The notes: generated by a model from the sequence alone, not told the origin. A DNA stretch of 64,000 nt from Telluria aromaticivorans (GCF_013003915.1 NZ_JABAIV010000010.1:101528-165527), one strand, 5' to 3'. Positions 42,003 to 51,150 are shown, counted from the first letter of the stretch. Numbers and translations: made by a program.

Positions 42003-44255
42003 TCAGGCGCCGAGTCTTTGGCTGAGTTGCACAACGACGGGCCCGACGCGGAACTTTCCAGAAATTGAAACCTCTAGGTAACGATATAGACTCACTTCCG
42101 ACGGCCCAAATAGCGCCTCTTTTGTAATTATTAGAATTGGAAAATTCAGGTTTTTGCTAAGCATGTACTCAATAGATTCAGCCAAATCAGCAGAATCCGC
42201 AGGCAGTAGGCACGAAAATATACCAAAGTCCAGATTCAAGGTTGTTATAACTTCGATCATGGAATCGATCTGTTCCGTCGGAAAATTTCGCGACGATTTG
42301 CACTCTGCTATTCCGAGTTTTTTTCCCACTCTAAATAGTATATCTGCGTCAGAAAAAACCTTGTTCGCACGCAGCATTTCCACGTTGGTAATAAAATCGA
42401 AGATTCTGAAAGACTGTTTGTTTAAGAGATTTAGAAGTAATAGTGTCGACAACTGGCCCTGATCTATCGCCCTTACAAGCAGTTGATTCAAGCGATACTT
42501 ATCCTTATCCACCGCGCCATTGCTGTGCACTGGGATACTTATCAGGTTACCGCAATCGGGGCAATAGTTGGATGCGGAGAGCCGCTCTAGGGGGAGCCAT
42601 ACTTTACTTGCACACATCGGACAATCGAAGTGCTTCCCTCTCAAAAAAACTCTATTGTCATATAACGTCTGGAGAGTTGAGAAGAAACTCGACTTTTTTA
42701 AGGAGTCGCTTTTTTCTTTTGCCTTAGTGTATAGATCTTCCGCTGTCGCGAATACCGCAGAAACTTCGACGGTTCCATTCTCGACCGCTTTGCTAACCGC
42801 CTCGACCTTCAACTCATGATCATTTCCCTTGGGATTAGGGAACATCTTTCTTAACGCCAGGTCAGTTTTTACGGTCGGGCTTGACGAATATATCAAGTCA
42901 AATATGTGTTTTTGGCAAATTTCATCTGCATTCTCTAGCCCACCAACCAAGTTGACTAGTTGTGACAGCAAACGAGACTTCGGGGTCTCCTGAATTTCAA
43001 TGCCCTTACTCATAAACAGGTGATGCATGACTTGCCTAAAACTGGGCAGCGGAAACTCAACCTCAACCGGAGCGTTATCAAAAGAGATATTCAGCGAATA
43101 CGCGGCCAGTCCTCTCTGACCAATTCGCTTGAATCGCTCTTGGAATATAGCCCAATTAGGATCTATTTTGGGGTGATATAGATCCCAAAAAGTAGCTCTA
43201 ACTGGATATGCACATTCTGCAATTCCTTGAACCTCAATGACAAAAGCACCTATCCCTATATCTGAAAAGGTTTTCTCGACCGGATGCTGTACATAGCAAA
43301 GATCACCCGAAACCTGTACAGTTTGAGAGTGGTCGAAACACTGCCATCGTGTTTTCACTCCAGAGAAGTAATATCTTTCTACATTCACTATGCTTGGGGC
43401 TTCGAATAATTCCTCAACGAGGACCTTGCTCTCGTTCTCTACAACATAAAATTTCACATCCTCTTGAGCAGAGATCACATCCCGTAAGACGTTTAGCAGT
43501 TCAGTAGGAATCCATACCAAGTTAGAAAAAGGGTTGTAAGCTCTAGTATTCCAAAAGTAGTACAAGAAAGCAAGGTTTGTGCTGCTACCGACAAAGACTG
43601 ATATTCCCTGTTGAAAATAGCCAGCCGGATTATAATCTGTTTCCCAGACGCTGCTGCCTCCCCCTCCTCCAAACCCGATATGCGTGGTCAAATGGCAGAA
43701 TTTCTTCTCACGGTCAAAGATGCTCTCACCTAATTCCGAGACTTCCGGAGTGTCAGCGATTGAGACATCCGTAAAAATACTGGCCTCTAAGTGAAGTTCT
43801 TTCACGTCAGGCACGCAACCAAAATTGACGCCACACAGAAGCGACTCTGGCGTATTTAACAACTGCTTGGTAGCAAAAACTGAAGTCGGAGTAGTTGCGC
43901 CAAACTTATTCGACCAGAGCGGAGTTGCAGAGAAAGACATAAGATTCGTACCGAACTTCGATAGCCTCCAGACATTGGAGTCGGGCCTAACTGTCTTGAC
44001 TTGAAAGCGCTCCTCTAGTTCAGCATCACTTTCATCAGTTAGGTTGAACAGTATGTCTGGATCGCAGCGCCTGATAAACTCTTTTGTACTATCGAGGTAA
44101 AAATAGCCGTCGAGGGGAATTATTAAGTTGCAAATCTGATCAACTTCGTCAGCAAGTGCATCGAAAATAGTTTCAAAAGCAGTTATATCGTCGGGCTTTA
44201 CGACAAAGATTTTCTTGAATGGTCGAATGCTGGTTGTTACGAATGCGGTCCTCAC
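42003..44255 (-). CDS. unknown 750-residue protein with zinc ribbon and nuclease-like C-terminus
   Basis: Starts at GTG 44255 behind an AGGGGA ribosome site. It is the most AT-rich long gene in the window. Residues 1-530 show no family; a glycine run (GFGGGGGSS) lies near 200. C545, C548, C565 and C568 (CPMCASKVW ... YCPDCGN) form a zinc ribbon. A possible PD-(D/E)xK core follows: D636/D638 (SDADILFRVG) and E651-C-K653 (IAECKSS), the spacing of restriction-type nucleases. No methylase is beside it. The location next to the Avs-like gene suggests defence. The nuclease call rests on motif spacing only. Confidence 0.6.
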   Translation of the reverse strand: MRTAFVTTSIRPFKKIFVVKPDDITAFETIFDALADEVDQICNLIIPLDGYFYLDSTKEFIRRCDPDILFNLTDESDAELEERFQVKTVRPDSNVWRLSKFGTNLMSFSATPLWSNKFGATTPTSVFATKQLLNTPESLLCGVNFGCVPDVKELHLEASIFTDVSIADTPEVSELGESIFDREKKFCHLTTHIGFGGGGGSSVWETDYNPAGYFQQGISVFVGSSTNLAFLYYFWNTRAYNPFSNLVWIPTELLNVLRDVISAQEDVKFYVVENESKVLVEELFEAPSIVNVERYYFSGVKTRWQCFDHSQTVQVSGDLCYVQHPVEKTFSDIGIGAFVIEVQGIAECAYPVRATFWDLYHPKIDPNWAIFQERFKRIGQRGLAAYSLNISFDNAPVEVEFPLPSFRQVMHHLFMSKGIEIQETPKSRLLSQLVNLVGGLENADEICQKHIFDLIYSSSPTVKTDLALRKMFPNPKGNDHELKVEAVSKAVENGTVEVSAVFATAEDLYTKAKEKSDSLKKSSFFSTLQTLYDNRVFLRGKHFDCPMCASKVWLPLERLSASNYCPDCGNLISIPVHSNGAVDKDKYRLNQLLVRAIDQGQLSTLLLLNLLNKQSFRIFDFITNVEMLRANKVFSDADILFRVGKKLGIAECKSSRNFPTEQIDSMIEVITTLNLDFGIFSCLLPADSADLAESIEYMLSKNLNFPILIITKEALFGPSEVSLYRYLEVSISGKFRVGPVVVQLSQRLGA

Positions 44256-44701
44256 CCTATCCCCTTACCTTTCCTCTCAATCGCTGCAGCGATGTGCCAT
44301 TAACACCGAGAACAGTCCGAATGTGCCTATATTACCCACTATGATACCGTAACAAGTGCAATAGATTCGCTGTGCCGAGATTTATGCTAAGTAAGTAGTG
44401 ACGGGTTGCAATGCTACCCTGACGTTGTCGAGAAACCTGTGTCGACTGAACCGCCCAGGCTTTCGTGGAGACGCGGTTGGTGTGAGTCAAGCCACCGTCA
44501 CCGCCTGCCCGTCCCGAAGTCTTCAAATGGCGCCTCGACATGCGTAAGCTGTCGGTCGATGCAACGCGGATATCTGCCCCTGATTAGGTAGCTACGTCAG
44601 TTTGCGATCGCGCCTACTCTGGTCTCCGAGCCATCAACCGGCCGTTCACTTACAGCGCGCAGACGAGATCAATAACGCTACTGTGGCATGCTGTCGAGAT
44701 A
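44256..44701. other. intergenic region with possible insertion-sequence end
   Basis: No intact gene. Near 44440-44470 the sequence TGAACCGCCCAGGCTTTCGTGG resembles the ends of some IS3-family elements in short stretches only (for example TGAACCGCCC). No second end or transposase was found. The rest has no recognised content. Confidence 0.3.
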
Positions 44702-44716
44702 TTGCAGAAGGATGCC

Positions 44717-45470
44717 ATGGCAAGGAAACATCCACCGGATTCTCTGCCACTGGCCAATCGCGGCGGCAGGCCGCCTGCATTAAAGCCTGAGCATCTCTCG
44801 GCCTCGCTCGACGTTGTGGCCGAGCGCGCGCAGGCCAGTTTGCAAGAGATTGCCGCTGAGCTGTACCACCGCTGCGGCGTACGCATATGTGATGCCACTG
44901 TCCGCCGTGCTTTTCGTGCACAAGGCATCGTACGGCTCAAGCCAACACGACCAGTGTACGCAACTGCGCCCAAAGCGGCCAAACGCTACGGCTATACCGC
45001 AGCGCATCAGCGCGAAGACGTGCCTCCGTACAGTACCAATTTGACTGACACCGAAAGGGAGTTGATCGCTGATCTGTTCGAGCGCGCCCCAGGTCAGCGA
45101 GGCGCACCTGTGCATTACAGCCGGCGAGAGCTGGTCAACGCCTGCTCGTACGTGTTGCGCACAGGCTGCGTCTACGACGTTCCCACCTTGGCAAGCCGTT
45201 TATAAAGCCTTCGCGCGTTGAGCCGCGGCAGGCGTGTTCGAGCAGATGCAGGATCGGTTGCGCGAGCAATGGCGTTCACGCATCGGGCGGTCGAATGAGC
45301 CAACAGCGGCTGTCATCGACGCTCAGTCCAATCGTGCTTCGCCGCAGGGTGGCGAGAGTGGTTTCGATGCAGCCAAGGAGGTCAAAGGTCGAAAGCGAAA
45401 CCTCGTCGTTGACACGATGGGCCTGGTCATTGCCCTTACCGTGACTGTTGATTTCGCCTACACCCGCTAG
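44717..45470 (+). pseudogene. IS5-type transposase, frameshifted and truncated
   Basis: The N-terminal part (MARKHPPDSLPLANRGGRPPA ... VLRTGC) includes an added HTH region (ASLQEIAAELYHRCGVRICDATVRRAFRAQGIVR) and the start of the IS5/IS4 domain (NLTDTERELIADLFERAPGQRG). The frame then shifts near 45175-45195 and meets a stop. Matching coding continues in another frame with FEQMQDRLREQWRSRIGRSNEPTAAVIDAQSNRASPQGGESGFDAAKEVKGRKRNLVVDTMG, holding the first catalytic aspartate. It ends at 45470, so the DDE domain is incomplete and there is no activity. Confidence 0.8.
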
Positions 45471-45633
45471 GCAACGCTAAAAAGTTAGTGGCCCTAGCAA
45501 CCTACGTGCTACCTCTATAGCTACGGTAGCTAGAAAGTAGTTACTTGACCATCTTAGCTTTTCTTACTATAGCTAACTTCAATCTTAATTGAGCTATTGC
45601 TAACGTTAGCTACGCTGATATTACTACCAACAT

Positions 45634-45660
45634 AAAAAAGCCCCCAAAGGTTGGGGGCTT
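45634..45660 (-). terminator. rho-independent terminator, repeat unit 1
   Basis: AAGCCCCCAA and TTGGGGGCTT form a 10-bp stem with loop AGG. On the minus strand the stem is followed by six T. It would stop transcription that passes through the toxin-antitoxin operon. Confidence 0.85.
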
Positions 45661-45869
45661 AGTAAGACTCACACGTTCGGTAAGGCGTGTTTAGGCAAAA
45701 AGGAGACAGACTTTTTAGGCATCACTGACAGAGTTTCCTACGTGCTACCTCTATAGCTACGGCAACCAAAAAGTAGTTACTTGACCATCTTAGCTTTTAT
45801 TACTATAGCTAACTTCACTCTTAATGGAGCTATTGCGAACGTTAGCTACACTGATAGTACTACCAACAT

Positions 45870-45897
45870 AAAAAAAACCCCCAAAGGTTGGGGGCTT
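45870..45897 (-). terminator. rho-independent terminator, repeat unit 2
   Basis: The same hairpin as in unit 1, with one stem mismatch, followed on the minus strand by a longer T run. It lies about 55 bases after the antitoxin stop and is the first terminator the operon meets. Confidence 0.85.
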
Positions 45898-45951
45898 AGT
45901 AAAACTCACACGTTCGGTAAGGTGTGTTTACGCAAAAAGGAGACAGACTTT

Positions 45952-46308
45952 TTAGGCATCACTGACACAGTTGTTCACAGTACCGACTGGCTGAACTACC
46001 AAACATAACCCTAATGACCTAAGTACTCCTATGATTGTCTCAAGTCTAGGCTGTGTCCCTTTGAGTGCTTTGTACAACGCTGGTGTGGCCAACCCTGCGC
46101 CCTCTGCTACTTGGGCCATCCCTTTACTACGAGAGGCATCCTCCAAAGCAGACATAATCATTCGAATATCTCCCTCCGCAAAGAACGTGCTTAGATAGCT
46201 CGCTATCATCTCCGGCGAGTCTAAGTGCTCTGCGATATCGAATACAGGTAGCGCCGCAATCTTGTCCGGGTCGAACTCGATCTTGTCGTCATCACTTTTA
46301 GTTGTCAT
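45952..46308 (-). CDS. HI1420-type antitoxin (HigA-like)
   Basis: A 118-residue protein with a C-terminal XRE-like helix-turn-helix (GMAQVAEGAGLATPALYKALKGTQPRLETIIGVLRSLGLCL). This is the arrangement of the HI1420 / putative addiction-module antidote family. It should bind and block the toxin encoded 45 bases upstream and repress their shared promoter. The N-terminal ~40 residues are acidic (KSDDDKIEFDPDKIAALPVFDIAEHL) and include the DIAEHL segment common in this family. Its last codons are repeated in the downstream tandem repeat. Confidence 0.9.
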   Translation of the reverse strand: MTTKSDDDKIEFDPDKIAALPVFDIAEHLDSPEMIASYLSTFFAEGDIRMIMSALEDASRSKGMAQVAEGAGLATPALYKALKGTQPRLETIIGVLRSLGLCLVVQPVGTVNNCVSDA

Positions 46309-46353
46309 AGCATTTCTCTGTCGGTAATGCCGGGGATTTCTCCCCGGCTCTGC

Positions 46354-46647
46354 TTACTGCCTGATTTCTCGGGCCAACTTCTTGGCAACTTCGATGTCTT
46401 GTCGCTGCCGCCTCTTCGTTCCACCGGTTAGTAGTACTATGATTCCTGCATCGGACTGTATGTAGTAAAGTCGCCAGCCAGGTCCATAATGGATTCTGAC
46501 CTTTGTTACTCCCTCACCTACTGTTCCAACGTCACCGGAGTTACCTGCTGCAAGCCTCTTTATTCTTTCAAGAAACATGCGTTTTGTTACTTCATCCTTA
46601 ACGCCAGCGAAGAATTTCTGGAATTCAGGATGCTGTCTAATTTCCAT
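46354..46647 (-). CDS. HI1419/RelE-type toxin
   Basis: A 97-residue protein of the phage-derived Gp49-like / HigB group: FAGVKDEVTKRMFLERIKRLAAGNSGDVGTVGEGVTKVRIHYGPGWRLYYIQ and LLTGGTKRRQRQDIEVAKKLA. The order toxin-then-antitoxin is normal for this group. Such toxins cut mRNA on the ribosome. The ribosome site AAGGAGA lies in the 41-bp element just ahead of the ATG. Confidence 0.92.
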   Translation of the reverse strand: MEIRQHPEFQKFFAGVKDEVTKRMFLERIKRLAAGNSGDVGTVGEGVTKVRIHYGPGWRLYYIQSDAGIIVLLTGGTKRRQRQDIEVAKKLAREIRQ

Positions 46648-46697
46648 CTGTCTCCTTTTTGCTTAAGCACGCTTTACCGAACGTGTGGGGCTAGCTT

Positions 46698-46744
46698 AAT
46701 CGATCGATGAAAGAACATCAAGCGATTTCTTCATCGATCGATGA
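46698..46744. repeat. long inverted repeat upstream of the toxin operon
   Basis: AATCGATCGATGAAAGAA at 46698-46715 and TTCTTCATCGATCGATGA at 46727-46744 pair over most of their length with one extra A. The element lies ~50 bases upstream of the toxin start, outside the 41-bp element. It could be an operator or a remnant of a mobile end. Confidence 0.6.
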
Positions 46745-47322
46745 AATGATTTGAGCGCTACCGCTCCGTCGCCACTGCATTACGAGCTCGCGCCGCGTTG
46801 CCTGGTTCTTGCGGTCTCCGTCGAACAGCACGCACCGCTCATTCCAAGGCGTGCACGGCGCTGGCGAGTTCTCATCCTGGCGGAAGCCGTGCAGCATCCT
46901 AAGCCCAACGCGACATACTGCGGCTCAGCATCGCGCCCGGTGAAATCGACACAGAAGCCGAAGATATGGTCGAGACTTGACCGCGCATCAGGCTGGCTCC
47001 TGCGCGCCGTCCAATCAACGATCTCGCGCTCGCGCATCGTGGCGCCGTAAGCGACTACCGGCTCGTTCGAGTTGGCGCAGCCCTCGTTACGACCGGCGGG
47101 GCTCGCCTTGACGGCAATTGCGCTCGCGACATCGAGCAACTACACCACATCCACATCGAAGTCGTACGGCGCCCTAGGAACGGCACGACGGGAACCTTGC
47201 ACGATCCAAAGCAGGTGGACAAAGCTTCACCATACGCAACGGGTGAATTGAGCAACACCTTCCGGTATCCTTGGCGTGTAATCGGGCGCCGCAACGCAAG
47301 GCGCAATCCACGGAGGAAGTTC
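46745..47322. other. stretch of GC-rich degenerate DNA
   Basis: No intact gene is supported. A + strand frame from 46751 contains VSVEQHAPLIP, faintly like the N-terminal motif of creatininase-fold proteins, but nothing else of that family follows. The last ~20 bases hold the CGGAGG ribosome site of the next gene. Confidence 0.3.
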
Positions 47323-48756
47323 ATGACCATTGAAGTACGCGCAGTAGCGCAACCCCGACCGGGCACAGAAGAGGCTGAATTCTCGGAGTACCTCCGTGGA
47401 ATCACGCTGGGTAGTTACGCTCGAAACCACTCCCTTATCCGACTTGGCCGCGACGCGTCATTCTGGCACCCGCAAAACGAGCCGACGCTGCATCGGCTTG
47501 CAGTGTTCCTGCACGAGTATTTGCACTTCACCCACAACTATTCGACCGTCGTTGGGCTCTACGACTTCTTCGTGCAGCTGCGCCTAGTTCGCCTTTATTG
47601 CAATACAGTCGACAGAGAGGGGAAGTCTCACGGAGAGCCCGTTCTTTCAGCTGATGCGCAGAAAGAGGCACATAGTGTGTTGGAATGGCGGCAACACCTC
47701 CGCGGTAGTGTTGGACAGGATGCATTGAACACGCTTCGTCGGGCAAAGTCACACCCGCCCTTCGTGCGGATTCAGCGCAGCAACTTCCAGCTGACAATTG
47801 GCCCTCAGACAATTGAGGCTCATGGCGTCAGCGCCGTCTTCGATACAAGCGGACTTGGAACAGGACTAGCGAGTATCGAGGTCAAACTTGGTGGCGATGT
47901 TCTGATGGAGGGGTGTGCGGTCGAGGCAGAGTGTCTACTGTACGGGCAATCCGGGGCCTCTTCGGATGAGATACGAAAGCAGGTTCCTGCCTACCCATAC
48001 CTAACGGCTAGAGCCGTATTCGAGGGTATTGCCGGCTTCAGTCCGACCAGCAGATTTTTTTGCCGTATATGTGTTCTTGCTCTTCAAAGCACAGACCCCG
48101 GCGACGCGCTCGTGCAACTCGCTGAAGCCTGCAAAATTGCGGGTCCTAGGGCTGATGAAGCCAGTCTCATCGGTTCCTTTTTGTCAAGCAGCAAGGACTT
48201 TTTCCACTCGGCTGTCAAGCGCATTCTCGAAGATAGTTTGCAGCGAGAGGTTGAACCCTTTGCGATGCGTGGCCACGCCGGGCGCGGCCTGCAACGGATG
48301 GCCGGTTGGGCACGCGACTTGTTCAACAGGAGGCTAGGAGACGAGTTCTTTGAACTTGGCCCTGTGGAAGCCGCTCCGAACTTGGGGCCCATCGTTGAGA
48401 TGCTCCGTTCGCTGCCAACTTGCCCCGTCGTGCAGGAGATTGATGCCTGCACGGATTCACAGGAGTTGCTGTACTTTTCAGAGACTGAAGTTTCGCCCGA
48501 TCTGGCCCAAGAAATCGGAGCAGCGCAAGCGCTATTCCATCTCACAGATGCCCATATCGTTACCGGAAGATTTTCCAAGACGCCTCCGGCTGTTAGTCGG
48601 GCCTGCCCCTTTTTTAAGGCCTGTCGTGCACCTATTGCTGCAACAAGCCCAGAAATCTGTGGTAACCGCCCCTGGGAGTCCTTCAATCCTGCGGCAACCG
48701 AGGGTTGCTGGTACGGGGTAGGAGTGGCGTGTTCCCGTGGACGCTCAGATTTGTAG
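47323..48756 (+). CDS. zincin-like protein with HExxH motif and Cys-rich tail
   Basis: A 477-residue protein starting at ATG 47323 after CGGAGGAAG. The motif FLHEYLHFTHN (HEYLH, residues 64-68) is a zinc metallopeptidase HExxH. E196 in MEGCAVEAE is in an EGxAxxxE setting like the third ligand of gluzincins. The C-terminus has six cysteines in ~50 residues (CPFFKACRAP ... EICGNRPW ... GCWYGVGVAC), a possible second metal site. There is no signal peptide or membrane segment, so it should act in the cytoplasm. No family was recognised; a role in defence or conflict is a guess from location. The following gene is not clearly coupled. Confidence 0.6.
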   Translation: MTIEVRAVAQPRPGTEEAEFSEYLRGITLGSYARNHSLIRLGRDASFWHPQNEPTLHRLAVFLHEYLHFTHNYSTVVGLYDFFVQLRLVRLYCNTVDREGKSHGEPVLSADAQKEAHSVLEWRQHLRGSVGQDALNTLRRAKSHPPFVRIQRSNFQLTIGPQTIEAHGVSAVFDTSGLGTGLASIEVKLGGDVLMEGCAVEAECLLYGQSGASSDEIRKQVPAYPYLTARAVFEGIAGFSPTSRFFCRICVLALQSTDPGDALVQLAEACKIAGPRADEASLIGSFLSSSKDFFHSAVKRILEDSLQREVEPFAMRGHAGRGLQRMAGWARDLFNRRLGDEFFELGPVEAAPNLGPIVEMLRSLPTCPVVQEIDACTDSQELLYFSETEVSPDLAQEIGAAQALFHLTDAHIVTGRFSKTPPAVSRACPFFKACRAPIAATSPEICGNRPWESFNPAATEGCWYGVGVACSRGRSDL

Positions 48757-48940
48757 CAAACCGAGATATATGGCGCCCCTCAGGGGCATGGACTAGCAAC
48801 GCACACCAGTGAGAGTGCTGAGCCCGCGCGGGGGTTTCTGCGAGCCGAATATGCACTGGGTATCCGGTCGAGGCTCGGTGGTATTGAGACCGCTTTCGGC
48901 CAAGAGCGGACCTACAATCAAGACCTTTCGGACGCAACAC

Positions 48941-49282
48941 ATGACACCACGCGAGATTCATTCGTTGATGAGAAGGCTCTGTCCCTTCGGTGTTTCAAAA
49001 GCTGATGGGTATCGACATCTAGTGAGAAACGACGCTCTGGATCGCGACCTGGTGGACAGCCTGCTCAGCGACTACATTGCTACCGACGGGGTTTTCGTCT
49101 ACGCGAACGCAAAGAAAAGCTCATATGTTCCAAAAGCGGCCGCTTTTCAACTGATCCAGGAGCATAGGAACGGCGACGATCGTATGGCCGTGCAGGTGGT
49201 TGCGTCAGATTTTTCTGCTCGTGTGGCCATCCACCCGATTGGTGTGGGAGTAGGCGAACATAAAATCTTACGACGTCAGTAG
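48941..49282 (+). CDS. unknown 113-residue protein
   Basis: Reads MTPREIHSLMRRLCPFGVSKADGYRHLVRNDALDRDLVDSLLSDYIATDGVFVYANAKKSSYVPKAAAFQLIQEHRNGDDRMAVQVVASDFSARVAIHPIGVG in outline (cited here by start and end only: MTPREIHSLM to HKILRRQ). No family recognised. ATG 48941 was preferred to a longer frame from 48809 whose first part looks non-coding. No good ribosome site. It lies 184 bases after the zincin-like gene on the same strand and could be its partner. Confidence 0.45.
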   Translation: MTPREIHSLMRRLCPFGVSKADGYRHLVRNDALDRDLVDSLLSDYIATDGVFVYANAKKSSYVPKAAAFQLIQEHRNGDDRMAVQVVASDFSARVAIHPIGVGVGEHKILRRQ

Positions 49283-50319
49283 GGCCGTTTTGGGTCGGTT
49301 CTGGTCCCTCGTGACAGTTCGCGAGTTTTCACCACTAGCCACATGCTATGCTGAGCTGAACGGCCGTCTTCGGCCAGAAGCGGACGTAGACGGTAAGTGC
49401 ATCGGTGCCAAAACGGAAGTGCTTGTTACTTCTAAAGAACTCGACTATGACAAGACTGGTCAACTAGTTTGTACAAGCGAGAGCGATCGTTGACCGTCCT
49501 GTCGAGGCCAACTTCATGCTGTTGCTCAGTGACGGTCAAAAGCTCAACAGCGTAGTGCGCGTAGATCTGCTTTCGGTATTAGCCCAGCAGGGTGGCAAAG
49601 CACCTCGCAACGGCGCGTGTTTGCAGCGGCTGAGTGGAGGTGTCTTGCGGAGCAACGGATACAGCGACTATGCACACTAAGCGAAGGATACGAAGATCAC
49701 GCATATGTACACGCACATGCGCAGTGCTAGACACCTCCTCGCCGTAAATATTTGATGCCACGGATATCGAGCCGGCTCAGCCGATAGAAGGTGGACGCAA
49801 TAGCCTTCTATACGAGGTCGAGCAGTGGAACTGCGGCGGTAGCCTGACGGGACAAACCAAGCTTGCCACTGAGACGAACAGTCGAAGCCTGTGCTGGAGC
49901 GCCTCTTCGCCTAGACCAACCCGCAATTCGACAAGCAGGAATTCCTGCCGAGCAGCCCACTACCCGGATGACCCGGAGGCGTGATCGATACGAACCACCT
50001 CAAGCGTGCCTCGCATCTATCCCCGTAGGGGAAAAGAACCGGTTGTTCAGCTAGACGGAGCTTGGCTTCAAGCATATCGGCATTGTGCAAAGCGTATTGG
50101 CGACCTAGCTGCGACATGACATTGATCAATACAAAGACTTCGTCTACGTGCTGCAATGCGCTGACCAGCATTCAGCGTCGATCGTGCGTCAGTTCACGCC
50201 ACGGTTCCGGAAGGAGATGTTTGCTGACAATCCGCTGTGGCAAATTTGATCGGGCAGGTGGGCTATATGCTCACACCGTTGCTTGATCGCTTACCGCAAA
50301 ATTCTACGAGGTGAATGAT
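49283..50319. other. about 1 kb of decayed DNA
   Basis: Only short frames are open. A + strand frame at 49515-49680 (MLLLSDGQKLNSVVRVDLL) and another around 50100-50240 (YKDFVYVLQCADQHSASIVRQF) look like fragments of former genes. No family could be named. The final bases carry the GAGGTGA ribosome site of the next gene. Confidence 0.35.
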
Positions 50320-51150
50320 ATGGACCGCAAGAACGCCGTCGAGTTGCAGGAACACATGCTAGGGACCTATTACGGGCTTCGTGTAGGGCTTGCTGTGGTC
50401 GGGATCATGTTACCCATTGTCGTGCTGTTTGCTGGCGTTATCTTGCACCATGTGTGGCTAGAACCCTCGATCAGTCAGTACTACCATACGAAAGGTCGGC
50501 TCTCATATTTCACTACCCGAGACCTTTTCGTCGGAGGACTATTTGCCGCTGGTACGTGCCTTTACCTCTACAAGGGCTTCAGCAATAAGGAGAATGTGGC
50601 GCTGAACCTAGCAGGTGTGTTTGCGCTATTTGTCGCTCTCATCCCGACTGCAGCCGTGTCTAGCGACCGCGGGCTTGTCTCCGTATTGCACGGAACCTCG
50701 GCGGTGATCTTCTTCTTTTGTATAGCGTACGTCAGCCTCTTTCGCTCGCACGATACGTTGCCCCTCCTACCGTCAGCGAAGCGAGCGCGGTATGCGCGGG
50801 GCTATCGCTGCACTGGGCTGGCAATGATCGCGTCCCCGCTAGCCGCGGTGGCGCTTTCGCTCGTACTTGAGCCAGGCTCACAGTTCAAGACGCTAATCTT
50901 TTGGTTGGAGACGTTTGCTGTGTGGTCGTTCGCTGCGTACTGGACGATCAAGACCTTTGAGATGCGGGAGACCAGGGCGGAAAAGCGCGGGTTGGACGCA
51001 GAACTGAAACGAGAGGTGTCGCCTTCCGCTCCATCCGAAATCGACGCGTCCCACTTGGACGGAGTGCCGAGCGTGATCGTTAAGAGTCTTTCGCCGAAGT
51101 TCACCGATGTGGAGGCGGTTGTACCGGCGGTTTCGTCAGGCGAGCAATAG
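50320..51150 (+). CDS. multi-pass membrane protein of unknown function
   Basis: A 276-residue protein with about six hydrophobic helices: residues ~20-45 (VGLAVVGIMLPIVVLFAGVIL), 68-88, 95-115, 125-145, 165-185 and 195-215. A charged cytoplasmic tail of ~60 residues follows. SISQYYHTKGRL then RDLFVGGLFAAGTCLYLYKGFSNKEN is a pattern seen in uncharacterised bacterial membrane proteins. ATG 50320 follows GAGGTGA; an in-frame GTG at 50311 is less likely. No coupled neighbour. A pore-forming effector role is possible in a defence island but nothing in the sequence shows it. Confidence 0.6.
   Translation: MDRKNAVELQEHMLGTYYGLRVGLAVVGIMLPIVVLFAGVILHHVWLEPSISQYYHTKGRLSYFTTRDLFVGGLFAAGTCLYLYKGFSNKENVALNLAGVFALFVALIPTAAVSSDRGLVSVLHGTSAVIFFFCIAYVSLFRSHDTLPLLPSAKRARYARGYRCTGLAMIASPLAAVALSLVLEPGSQFKTLIFWLETFAVWSFAAYWTIKTFEMRETRAEKRGLDAELKREVSPSAPSEIDASHLDGVPSVIVKSLSPKFTDVEAVVPAVSSGEQ

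Larger units (their letters stand above)
45501..45974. repeat. two tandem ~236-bp repeats downstream of the toxin-antitoxin genes
   Basis: The first unit is 45501-45736 and the second begins at 45737 with the same bases (CCTACGTGCTACCTCTATAG). They differ at scattered sites and by a base in an A run, so the duplication is not new. Each unit holds a minus-strand terminator, a copy of the 41-bp element found before the toxin gene, and the last codons of the antitoxin gene (N-C/S-V-S-D-A-stop). The whole stretch is rich in short GCTA-type words. Confidence 0.85.
45907..46687. repeat. toxin-antitoxin cassette bounded by 41-bp inverted repeats
   Basis: A 41-bp element at 46647-46687 (on the minus strand it reads CACACGTTCGGTAA ... 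AAAAAGGAGACAGA) ends at the A of the toxin start codon. It therefore includes that gene's ribosome site and probably its promoter. The same element, inverted, lies at 45907-45947, five bases past the antitoxin stop, with four mismatches. A third copy is at 45670-45710. The two genes thus fill the space between inverted copies exactly. Confidence 0.8.

Noticed and set aside
45501..45974. Tandem repeats considered as a CRISPR array or integron attC sites
   Set aside because: There are only two long units, no short repeat-spacer pattern and no attC-type core sites.
46751..47050. Possible creatininase-like fragment
   Set aside because: Only one short motif (VEQHAPLIP) resembles that family; nothing downstream matches.
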